Assembly: GCA_024036415.1 (NCBI GenBank)
Contig: JAMWET010003139.1
Span: 186,001-250,000, forward strand
Length of the DNA: 64,000 nt
From: Prochilodus magdalenae
Taxonomy: Eukaryota > Chordata > Actinopteri > Characiformes > Prochilodontidae
Reading direction: 5' to 3'
Below the pieces are notes generated by a model that worked only from the letters and a program-made list of their open reading frames with translations, did no database searches and was not told the DNA's origin. Shown one piece after another: positions 49,003 through 59,094 of the stretch. Positions within the stretch are counted from its first letter, which is position 1, and each line of letters starts with the position of its first letter. A program made the translations under genes and the position numbers.

Positions 49003-49542
49003 AAACAAATCCGCACATTTACGAAGGGCAGCAGTAGCCAATACTAAAACCCTAGACTGTTATGTAACAGCGTTGACCATTAATCGTTACGACCCCACAG
49101 TTTACATACAACAGTGGAGCGAAAGCAACGAAAATGGTAGCCTATGTGTGGAAGTGTACTTTTCCAGATTTTGAAAGGGGTGTCAGCACATTTTCTACAC
49201 ATTTTAAAAGAACCAAACTCTCAGCAGGTAAGGTTTGTGTTCTTTTTAAATGGGGCTGAAGTTGGATTCCTATGCTCCGGCTTCTTAGTCAAATTTTCCA
49301 TTTCACCCGAAATGCTACAGCTTTTACAGGCTTTAGAATTGAACTGCAGCACCATTTAAGATGGAACAGAGAATTTTGCAAAACAAGCTGGTGATTAGGA
49401 AGTCAACTTAAGCACCCACTTGATGCTGTACAACATAAGACAATAGCAAGCAGGCTTCCTTCAGCATTTGACAAAGAAGAGACTGAAGAGAGAATCAGTT
49501 CCAGCTTTTTAGCATCAGAATTCTAATAACATACTGTAAGTA
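49003..49542. repeat. Dispersed repeat copy B, left part
   Basis: Collinear with 39966-40450, with blocks CCTAGACTGTTATGTAAC and GCAAAACAAGCTGGT. It is split at 49542 from its right part (50888 on) by the L2-type LINE. The last 39 bases (49504-49542) are repeated at 52860-52898. Confidence 0.65.
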
Positions 49543-50887
49543 CATTTACATTTACATTTAAGGCATTTAGCAGACGCTCTTATCCAGAGCGACTTACAAC
49601 CGTGCTTAGTGATCTGTTGGATAATATTCCAGTTAGTAGGAAGTTTAGAGCCTAAAACTCACCACGAGCTCAGACACTGCCCGAACAGGGGGCCAGTGCT
49701 GGTACCTAGAGAAAGGTCATTATAAGTGCAACACAATACACATTGACAAGGGACATAAGTGCAATACAACAAGATCATTAAATTGCCACACGATACACAC
49801 AATTTACACCTCTACTAGAGCTCACTCGCTTAAGTGCTTTACGAAGAGATGGGTCTTCAGTCTGCGTTTGAAGACCGCGAGAGACTCTGCTGTTCTGACG
49901 CCCAGTGGGAGTTCATTCCACCATCTGGGAGCCAGGACAGAGAAGAGTCTGGACACTTGTCTTCCATGTGTCCTCAGGGATGGTGGTTCGAGACGAGCTG
50001 TACTTGAAGCACGAAGGGCTCGAGGTACAGCTCGACTCTTCACCATTGCCATAAGGTAGGGAGGCGCTGGTCCATTCTTGGCTTTGTAGGCCAGCATCAG
50101 AGTTTTAAATCTGATGCGGGCAACGACAGGGAGCCAGTGGAGGGAGCGCAGCAGTGGAGTGACGTGGGTAAACTTCGGAAGGTTGAAGATGAGACGGGCT
50201 GCAGCGTTCTGGACAAGTTGCAAGGGCCTGATGGCCCGCAGAGGAAGACCAGCCAGGAGCGAGTTGCAGTAGTCTAGTCTTGAAATGACCAGAGACTGGA
50301 CCAGCAGCTGGGTGGCTTCCTGAGAAAGGAAGGGTCGAATCCTCCGGATGTTGTAGAGGAGGAATCTGCATGACCGAGTCAGGTTCGCTATATGAGCCGA
50401 GAACGATAACTGGCCATCCAGAATCACTCCAAGACTTCTTGCATCCTCAGTCGGGGTGATCAACGAGTTCCCGAATGAGATGGTGAGATCACAGTGAGGA
50501 CCTGTAGTGCTCGGGATGAACAGCAGCTCAGTCTTGCTGGGATTGAGCTTAAGGTGATGAGCTGTCATCCATGAGCTGATGTCGGTCAGGCATGCTGAGA
50601 TGCGGTTGCAGACCTGTGTTTCAGATGATGGGAAGGAAAGCATGAGTTGCGTATCATCAGCATAACAGTGATAAGAAAAGCCATGAGAAGTGATTACTTC
50701 TCCAAGAGAAAGAGTGTAAAGAGAAAAGAGAAGAGGACCCAACACCGAGCCTTGAGGGACACCGGTGGAGAGCCTACATGGAGCAGACGTGGACCCATTC
50801 CATGTTACCTGATAGTGGCGGTCCTCCAGGTAGGACTCAAACCACTTCCATGCAGTGCCGGTGATTCCAAGGTCGGTGAGGACCGAC
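49543..50887 (-). mobile_element. 5'-truncated L2-type LINE with open RT frame
   Basis: Non-LTR retrotransposon inserted on the minus strand. The open frame ending at 49822 encodes the RT C-terminal part: [18 protein letters not shown], catalytic YADD, then [29 protein letters not shown] and the thumb ending [14 protein letters not shown]...WWNELP, as in the L2/Rex1 group of the jockey superfamily. Intact members also have an upstream endonuclease, missing here. The 3' UTR (49821-49543) ends in ATTTACATTTACATG-type units, not poly-A, as in L2. The 4-bp target duplication AGTA flanks it (49539-49542 and 50888-50891). The 375-codon frame begins in flanking DNA, so its first 18 or so codons are not LINE sequence. 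Confidence 0.92.
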
Positions 50888-51367
50888 AGTAGCAGCCATG
50901 CTGATTTTTGCTGATCCATGCACGCCTTTAAAGTGGAAGTTTCATACAATTTTTAACAGCTTTCATTTCCTAAACAAGTAGATGCTACAGGTAGTATAAA
51001 ATTAGGGCCACGTTAGCTACTGTCATTTTTCACTCCCACAAATTGCAAATTGGATTTTACAAACAGACCATTTATATAGGCCAAAGCTACATAACACACC
51101 AAAGGAAAGGGAAAAACTGGAAACGCACGATAGGCCCCCTTTAATAATGTCATGTTGTTTCCTATTGTGAATATAACATTGACAATGCCTTTTGTTATGA
51201 TATTAAAAAATAAGTTGTTATTGTTTTAGTTCCAATGCATGTGTTTACAATGCAATATTACAAATACATATACTTATTAGTTAAGAGCTAGTTCAGTGTG
51301 CTTCTTTTAGTACACTGTATAGCAAATTTTGAAAATATTGTTTTGCCAGTGGATCGAACTTAACTTA
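50888..51367. repeat. Copy 1 of the local duplication (right of LINE)
   Basis: Nearly identical to 52895-53374, with only scattered single-base differences (for example A/G at 51089 against 53096). It also contains the right part of dispersed repeat copy B (GTAGCAGCCATGCTG..., then AAAGTGGAAGTTTCATAC). Copy 1 is interrupted by the LINE; copy 2 is not. Confidence 0.9.
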
Positions 51368-52258
51368 GGGACACATTATCTACAACTGTCTTAGAGATAA
51401 TGAAATCATTCCAATGCAAAAAATTTGCACAGTAAATGGGAGAAAGGAGAAGGAGTAATGAAACGTGAAAATGTTAAGATAATCACGATGAAATCCCTCA
51501 TGGTATTTGAAATGCAGACTTTCGACAGATCACAACATTGAAAAAGATGATTTAGAGTTGCTGGCTTTGGATGGATCTCAATGTCTTGAATCTACAGTGC
51601 CCATCTTGGTGTGCGCCACAGCCTGGCGTCTTTAAAGCCTCAGTGACAGCACATCTCAACAAGAAACATGACTCCATTCTGTCTCTGCAGACATGTCAAA
51701 TAATCTTATCAAAGGAGCACTCACTCACCCACTCTGCAAGGCTAGGAAAATTAGGAGACTGTCGTCCTGACAATTCCAGCGGCGGTGTACGAAACAACCT
51801 CACTGCCTCATGAAGAAGGAAACATGAAACAATAACATCCCTCCTGACTCCGAGTGTATTCATTTAACGACCGTGTGTTCCTGAAAGTGGCACCATTGCT
51901 ATGGGCATCAGAATTAGGGAAGCAGAAGTATTAACCATTCATGTTCATGCTGAGGTGAATGCAGCTTGACAGCTGTTTTTGAATAGAAGAGCAGGAATCC
52001 CACAGTAAATTCCCTTTCTGTGTTTCACACCATGTGTTACAGTGCTAATGAGTGCATAGCAGGACTGTCATAAACAGCGTAACTCAATTACTTTCATTTT
52101 TTTCTGTCATTAGTATTGTGTGGACATCTTGTGACAAACCCTCCCACAAATGTTCTACAAAGTATAATATCCAGTCCACTGGCTCTAAAATGTCAAACCT
52201 TACCGTTTTACCATTAAAACATTGTAACAAAATTCGAATGATTGCACATAGGTACATA
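51368..52258. other. Unique intergenic DNA
   Basis: No gene or named repeat was recognised between the duplication and the Tc1 remnant. Confidence 0.45.
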
Positions 52259-52859
52259 TAGTGGCGCTTCTAAATTTGTGAACCATTTTCTGATCCAATG
52301 TTACATAACTGTGAGTAGCAAAAGTATGTGGGGCTTTGCTTGTTGTGTCTGATATGACCCCCTTACTAAACATTTCCTGTAGCTGTTAATCAGTTTTCCA
52401 GTGAGCTTGGACTCATTTTAGCTGATTCCTCTTTACAGAACAGCTTCAACAGCTTCAAATGTTGGCGGTGCATGGGCTGCAAGGTACCCCAAGAATGGTT
52501 AAAGAAGAATAAAGTTAAGGCTCTGGAATGGCAAACTTGGTCATTTCAAAACAACTTCTTTAACTGTGCTAGAACAAAGTGTGTGCCTAGAGTCACTGTC
52601 TTGCAACATGATCCATGTTCTTTACTGACAGATTTTCTTCAGAATTCGCTGGCTCAGAATTGATTATGTGCTCAGTGATAGCAAGCCATACTGGCAAAAA
52701 AGTAGCAAAACAGGCTCAAACCATGATGCTACTGCCATCAGGTTTCAAAGATAGGATATGGTTCTTATGTTGGAATTCAGTGTTTTCCTTTCCCCAAACA
52801 TAATGTTTTGTTCTCATCTGTCCACAAACCATTTCTCCAGTAGTCTCCATAGTGTTCTG

Positions 52860-53374
52860 GCTTTTTAGCATCAGAATTCTAATAACATACTGTAAGTAGC
52901 AGCCATGCTGATTTTTGCTGATCCATGCACGCCTTTAAAGTGGAAGTTTCATACAATTTTTAACAGCTTTCATTTCCTAAACAAGTAGATGCTACAGGTA
53001 GTATAAAATTAGGGCCACGTTAGCTACTGTCATTTTTCACTCCCACAAATTGCAAATTGGATTTTACAAACAGACCATTTGTATAGGCCAAAGCTACATA
53101 ACACACCAAAGGAAAGGGAAAAACTGGAAACGCACGATAGGCCCCCTTTAATAATGTCATGTTGTTTCCTATTGTGAATATAACATTGACAATGCCTTTT
53201 GTTATGATATTAAAAAATAAGTTGTTATTGTTTTAGTTCCAATGCATGTGTTTACAATGCAATATTACAAATACATATACTTATTAGTTAACAGCTAGTT
53301 CAGTGTGCTTCTTTTAGTACACTGTATAGCAAATTTTGAAAATATTGTTTTGCCAGTGGATCGAGCTTAACTTG
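52860..53374. repeat. Copy 2 of the local duplication, LINE-free
   Basis: 52860-52898 equals 49504-49542, and 52895-53374 equals 50888-51367. They are joined exactly at a single AGTA where copy 1 carries the LINE. It is therefore the pre-insertion allele of the site, lying inside the Tc1 remnant. Confidence 0.92.
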
Positions 53375-53377
53375 TAA

Positions 53378-53487
53378 AACTGATTCCTCTTTACAGAACA
53401 GCTTCAACAGCTTCAAATGTTGGCGGTGCATGGGCAACTTCTTTAACTGTGCTAGAACAAAGTGTGAACTCCATAGTGTTCTGGCTT
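53378..53487. repeat. Patchwork of re-copied Tc1 fragments
   Basis: Three Tc1 pieces in original order but with gaps: CTGATTCCTC...GCATGGG (as 52422-52476), CAACTTCTTTAACTGTGCTA...AAGTGTG (as 52551-52582), and CTCCATAGTGTTCTGGCTT (as 52844-52862). After them the Tc1 sequence continues normally. Confidence 0.88.
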
Positions 53488-53874
53488 ATCTCTGTGATCT
53501 TTTGCAAACTGTACATAATTGTTGTTCAGTGTTCTCTTGATGGTGAACTCATGAATATTACCCACCACGGTAATGGTTCAAACTGTTAAGAGATGGTAGG
53601 TTTTGTAAGCCTTTCCAGCCTGATGATTAGCGACAACTTGTTTACTGAGCTCCTCAGAAAGATCCATCTTACGTAGATTGCGGTTCTTTAAATTCAACAG
53701 TAAGAGTAAATGATTGACCTGGTATAATATATTTGAACATTTTCACTCATTTCTTTATTTGGCTTCCCTTAGGACTTCTGTAAAAAATATAAAAAATAGA
53801 TTATGTCGGATTTTAGGTGGAACTGCAGAATTCTTGAAAAGTTGAATGACTGCTTTCAACTTTACATAGGTACA

Positions 53875-54000
53875 TACAGTGGTGCTTGGAAGTTTGTGAA
53901 CCATTTCCTGAATACAGGTACAATGAACACAAACAAATGAGACCAAAATATTAGTCTTGGCCATTTATTTATATCTTATTGTTTTGTGTGAGTGTACAGT
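53875..54000 (+). mobile_element. Second Tc1 terminal fragment
   Basis: CAGTGGTGCTTGGAAGTTTG, then TGAACCATTTCCTG, then AAATGAGACCAAAATATTAG and TCTTGGCCATTTATTTAT, is a left-type terminus of the same Tc1 family. It points the same way as the one at 52259, so it belongs to a second, mostly lost element or a rearranged copy. Confidence 0.7.
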
Positions 54001-54129
54001 TCTCAAAGCACTTGACTGCTAGTTGTACTGTCTACGACTATGTATGTGACTCATAACTCTTAATTTGATTAGATTTTTGCTACTGTATAAAATCCAGTTT
54101 GAAAGGTTGTAACAGGATATTTATCTCCT

Positions 54130-55300
54130 GGAGAAAGTTACTTTTTCAGAGAAACAAGCTTCTTATGATGGCCGTGCTGCAGTCTCTCCTCAGCCCCGGG
54201 GCCATCGTTCTGTACATTTAGCAGTACGTGAACGGGGCCCATGATAACTACCCCACCTGCTCAACAGAGACATTTCCTCAGAGGCTCAGGTTCTCTCTCT
54301 GCCTTCATTAAAGCACGGCCATACATCTTCCATGGGCGTCTCTGCCTGCGTCCAGAGGATCTCTCCGACGTAGGCACTGCATCATTTGTGGCAACCTATC
54401 AACACTGGACCCCCCTTCTTAATGCTGATTTAGAGTGAGAATCGAGGACTTGGGACGGGGCACTGATGATCCGATTCCCCTCACGCCAGGCCTGCTGTTC
54501 AGGAGGAGCCCGCTGAGACACATGAATCATCGGCGACAAGCCTCCTCCCTCTCAGCATCGCCACAATGAGTTATCTACCCCTGTAAGGGCCGTGATCAAT
54601 TAGTCGATCACTCGACTGCGGCCTGCAATTAACGCCATGACTCCTGGAGCCAGCGCCTCCTAACACGATCTGTGTTCGTTGCCGCCACCAATTAAAAGAC
54701 ACAGACAGAAGCTCTTCTCGGAAGCTATATGCTTGGGAATACCCAGGGATCAGGAAGAAACTGTGCAGCCCCCGCAAAGCCACAAATGAGAGGGGAAACG
54801 CATCGCTAGCATATTGACGTGTAAGCAGACTGATGTGCTCTGCCTCTGAATTGATTTTGTTATAAATTTAGGGAGCATGCCAATCAACTGAATTGGCATC
54901 TGTGGACGAGCTCCGGGATCTGATTGGAATTTGAAAGCAGCGCTGGGCGGTAGAGAAGGTAGGGTCTCTAGGGCTCCAACAGAATACAGATTGGTGTGGG
55001 AACAGGGTCGGCGCTTGGTGCTCTGGAGCTCAGCCGCCACTTCCTGAATCCCTCTCCAGCTTGCGGATGCTCCGGGTGCCTGGGGAAACTCCGGAGCGTG
55101 AGGCTCGTCGTAATTGAAGCAATCTGTTCCCTCAGCCTGGGACGACTGGGCTTTGCCTGACTGTTTGTGTGTTTGGAGTCGTAACCCTGCCAGGATGTCC
55201 TCCGTCTCCTGGAGCCCCATTAGTGGACAGTGGACCGAAGACCTGCACATGAGCAGAGTCCCCAGCTGACCGTCCTACACGAGCACGTCTTTAGCCATGA
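54130..55300. promoter_or_regulatory. Candidate conserved non-coding element, strongest in window
   Basis: Over 1 kb free of recognised repeats, GC-richer than its flanks and dense in homeodomain-type words: GATCAATTAGTCGATCACTC, GCAATTAACGCC, CCAATTAAAAG. The minus-strand frame at 54750-55250 (166 codons) is open but has no domain, signal or splice support. Known developmental enhancers often look like this; conservation here is an inference. Confidence 0.35.
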
Positions 55301-56478
55301 GTGGGTCCTTTCGATGTTTTATTGCTGATATGAAAAAAGCTGGTTAAAAAGTGACTGCACTTCTTTACCCCCACATTTCTGGATGCACATTTATTCGAAG
55401 TCAGATGATAGCAACTGAGTGCTCCCTCAATTTCTTTCCCTCTTTTCTAGGAATAATTTCTCTGATGGGTCATAAATAGAATGGGTCCTCATTTAACTGA
55501 TAAGAGCACTTTCGGGGGAAGGAAAAGATGGTGTTTTTTACTGAGCACATTATTACTCAGCAAACTTTGGAGCTTTTCACAAATATTAAAAGCAAAGTTA
55601 ACTTGCTGGCAGCCTTAAGTCGGCCCCTGCAACTGCAGTGAGCTATTTACCTTAAGACTGTTTATTGAGTAAATATAAATGATCTAGTTCCTGCTATGAA
55701 ACTGATATGTACGTTATGTAAGGAATTGAATGCTGTGTCTGTATATGAGTCCATAGAGCAACCACAGCAAGAATAGAAATGCCTGCCTTGTAGGTTAGCC
55801 ACCCTGTTGCCCATCATCAGTGGTCAGTTTCAGACTATGGCCTATCACTCTCACCCTAGCAGCGACACTGACATGTTTAAAACACTGCTGTGCCAGAAAT
55901 CATTCACATCATCGGGACACCATGCCTCTGCCATGTCAGCATCACTGCTGCTTAGCAAAAGGTTTGCCACCCAAACCAGCAGCCCTGTGGACAGAAACTG
56001 ACCAACAATGAATGGAGTAGAGGAAGGCTGATTAATACAGACTACAGTCTGTAATTGTACACCTATATGCTAGACACATAAGGTAAGTGGACCTCGTACA
56101 GTGCCCAATGAGAGAAAGAAGAGGTGGACAGTAAATATTTTGATTCATGTTTGCTGAATTTAACACTGCCCATAGCTGACTACACATCATATCTTGTTGA
56201 GTATAATTCAGGGGATGAGATGCAAATACATTTAAAGTGATGTGAAAAGGTTCATTGTGGAAAAGATTTGTTTGCAATGGTAGTGATAGAAACAACTGTC
56301 ATGTATATACCTCTCTGCCCCAAGCTGATTTAAAAAACTATATCCAATTAAGTCACGTCTCAAATGTGTAACCATTTCATGAATTAAATGCATGTGGTTC
56401 CTTTCATCACCACTGTGAACAATTCTGACTCAGTAAATATCTCCAGATCTCTGCTTTTCACATCAAACCACTTTGAGT
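55301..56478. other. Intergenic, no gene recognised
   Basis: No domain-bearing frame was found. 55797-56011 holds a pair of short plus-strand frames in different phases, neither with recognisable motifs. A C/A-rich stretch here resembles the interior of the palindromic repeat family (CATCATCAGTGGTCAG, GACACTGACATG) and is probably a decayed copy. Confidence 0.45.
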
Positions 56479-56811
56479 TCAGTGGTGGACAGTAGCTGTA
56501 ATGTGTAAGTTGTGTTTTTGTGTATCTTTACGGAGGGACTTTTTATTTGAACTCCACTACATTTTAAATATCTTACTTTTTATTCCACTAAATCTGCCTT
56601 TTTTGGCTTATGTGTGCATAAAAACGTAACATGTCAAAATGAACGTAGTGTGAAGCGAACACACCAGCCATTCTTGAGCTTGTTTTGACCAGTTGGACAG
56701 AACTCAGGTGGAGGCTTAAAGGGAGGAACTTCTACTTTTACTGGGGGGGTATTTTATCTTGTGTAGCTACTTTAACTCAACTACATGGTTTGTGTACTTT
56801 GTCCACCTCTG
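56479..56811. mobile_element. Palindromic MITE
   Basis: The left end AGTGGTGGACAGTAGCTG is mirrored by the right end ACTTTGTCCACCTCT. Inside it has ACTCCACTACATTT on one side and CTCAACTACATGG on the other. The AGTGGTGGACA-AGTA terminus is a common fish MITE end. Confidence 0.65.
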
Positions 56812-56971
56812 CCTGAATTACTTTTTCAGTTTAGTAAATAATGCAGAAATATTGACCAATCAAAGAAATTCCCCTTTAATGTATGTTAATTGCATGTACT
56901 AGGTCTGTCTTTGTGATGCACTCAAGTGAGTAAGCACTATTAGATGTGTAAGTTATATGTTTATGTTCTTG

Positions 56972-57237
56972 TGTTGCACTTATATTGACCTTTTCTTCTC
57001 TATAGGTATCAGCACTGGGCCGGGGTTGGCAGGTAGTGCACTTTTGCTTTATATATGTGTGTATTGATCTATTTAGGTATCAGCACTGGCCCTTGTTCAG
57101 GCAGTGTCTGAGCTCATGGTGAGTTTTAGGCTCTAACCTTCCTGTACTAGCTAGAATATTATCCAACGGAACACTAAGCACGGTTGTAAGTCGCTTTGGA
57201 TAAGAGCGTCTGCTAAATGCCTTAAATGTAAATGTAA
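56972..57237 (+). mobile_element. 5'-truncated L2-type LINE 3' tail
   Basis: Matches the 3' UTR of the LINE at 49543-49821 in the opposite orientation: TGTTGCACTTATATTGACC, GGTATCAGCACTGGCCC, GGCAGTGTCTGAGCTCATGG and AAGCACGGTTGTAAGTCGC, then AAGAGCGTCTGCTAAATGCC, ending AAATGTAAATG. GGTATCAGCACTGG occurs twice (57005 and 57078), a small internal duplication. Non-coding. Confidence 0.88.
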
Positions 57238-58857
57238 GCAGTGGGGAACTATTAGAGCTAGGCTTTCAGTTTGGGCCATAAATGTAAAAAAGGGGGCAAA
57301 AATAACTTCATGATATTGACTGCTAAATTTAGTAGTATGTTTGCACTAAGGCAAGGGGAAAATCATGTCCACATCTCAAGCTTGTAAAAGACATTTAAAG
57401 CGTGTAAAAGGCATACCATGGTTTATCTGAAGCTTAACAGACATAAAAAAATTTGGGGGACTTTTATTTTGGTTGGCTCTGGTTGGGACTTTAAACAAGC
57501 CTAAAGTGGCCCACTTGCTAACAATTATAACTGTGATGTTGATTCCACTGTCAGTTGCTAGTTATGTTTGTGGGTAATACATAACGTTGGGAATCTCAGT
57601 ACAGCTCTTGAGGTCCTGATAAATGGGAAACATAGTCTAACTGTTTTAATTAAGATGCAATAGGGAATTAAAATCTTAACTGTGGGCTTTGATCATACCT
57701 GGTACACATCTACAGTGCGAGTCAACAAAGAACACTATTGCATGGAGTTTGTCTAGTTTAAGAAGACATTTAGCCAATCTGCCAAAAAGACTCACAAATG
57801 GTGAGCTCCTCAGCTGCCTTAAATGTGATGTAATGTGCTGTTACTGTGCTACAGAGACTGTAGTTGAGAGAGATGAGCAACAGGGTCCAAAACTATGAAA
57901 CATATTTTATCCTCCTCTCTGCAATCTCAATATAATGCACTTAACTTTAAAATCATTGCAACAGCTACTTAACTCTTAGTAGGTTTCACAGTATAAAGCG
58001 AAAACTGGCATCGGTAAGGATCAGGGAACATTTTCTTAATATGATGTGTATTTTATTTTATTTCCTAAAAACCATTAAGTTATCTCTAAAGGCCTAGAGG
58101 GCCCTGATGGTTCCCATCTTAGAGGAAGGGAGGAATTTCTTCAAGCCCTACACGGTACGGTGGTGCTGGAGTCAGGCCTATCTGTAGTGCGCTGACCGTA
58201 AAATGATGCGTAACCTACTACTGTCAGCCCGATTCCAAACTTCAAGAGAAGTCAGCCACACAGTGTACTCCAAAGCTGAAGTGTAAGAGTGAGGGAGAAA
58301 GGACGAGAGAATTTGTGTATGTGTCGTGTGAAGGCATCAAACAGGTCTCAGGTGAATATCTGCAGTGTTAACCCAAGTAATAGGACGAGGCCATGACTGC
58401 CCAGCTGTAACGCAGCATACATAAATGACCACATAAATCCCCACATTAATATCAAAGCCAATGGACTTCTGTCAGAGAGGCCGGCGCAGATGCATTACAT
58501 TTTCTGCCTCATTTAAACCTTTTGCTCTCTTCTTCTTTTTCGAATTAGCTATGCTTTGTTGCCGGAGCCGCGTCCACCGAGGACGCTGTAGAGCGATAGG
58601 GTCCGATTTGGAGTTGGCTGCTCGGAAAAGGTGTGAGCGTGATGTGAAACAGTCCATCTGTCTCCCTCCATCCTCGCTGATTGTTTGTAGTAGAAGATGA
58701 GGAGCATAGGAGTTTCACTGGGTTTTTCTTCTCCCTAAGGTTTTCTCTTTCTCTGAACGAGCCTTACACAGATAAATAACAAAAATACAGAACCAAGATC
58801 CAGAATTCCGCCCAAGAAGCTGTTAAAAATAAGGTAAAAATAAGGGTGTTGGGAAGG
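57238..58857. other. Intergenic; GC-richer block at 58.1-58.7 kb
   Basis: No gene recognised. 58090-58700 is a repeat-poor stretch including GGAGCCGCGTCCACCGAGGA and GATAGGGTCCGATTTGG. Its open frames on both strands have no domain; it may be a conserved non-coding element. Confidence 0.35.
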
Positions 58858-59045
58858 GTTCTTCGAAGTGATGCCACTGAAGATCCACTATGGTTTTCTT
58901 AAAGAACCTTTCGATGGTTCTTTCAATTTTCAGCATTTAGTGGGACTTTATCTAGAGTGACTTACAATTTTAATCATGTTACAAAGATAGGTAGGTTAAT
59001 GTAGCGTTCAGAGTCCTTCCCAAGGACTTTGGAATAGCATGATGC
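58858..59045 (-). repeat. GGTTCTT-type MITE scrap and L2-tail remnant
   Basis: 58858-58925 has GGTTCTTCG...AAAGAACC words. 58930-59045 (CAGCATTTAGTGGGACTTTA, then TCTAGAGTGACTTACAA) is a decayed complement of the L2 3' end motif seen at 49560-49600. Confidence 0.55.
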
Positions 59046-59094
59046 TCTTGCCGAGGAAGGTGTCTACCTCCAGCTAGATCAAAGTATTCTGAAC

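Larger units (their letters stand above)
52259..53840 (-). mobile_element. Decayed Tc1-like transposon, interrupted
   Basis: The left end TGGCGCTTCTAAATTTGTGA, then CAATGTTACATAACTGTGAG and TAGCAAAAGTATGTG, matches the long terminal repeat type of a common fish Tc1. The transposase reads on the minus strand, decayed: the complement of the PKEWLKKN/WP-like stretch at 52490-52535, the catalytic-core region at 52590-52860, and the N-terminal helix-turn-helix part at 53486-53690 (GTTGTTCAGTGTTCTC, then GTAAGCCTTTCCAGCC). Many stops and deletions make it inactive. The 52860-53485 segment is a foreign insertion (see duplication). The right terminal repeat is incomplete. Confidence 0.8.

Noticed and set aside
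54750..55250. 166-codon open frame on the minus strand
   Set aside because: No domain, signal peptide, membrane segment or splice partner. The local GC content makes long chance frames likely, and the block looks regulatory.
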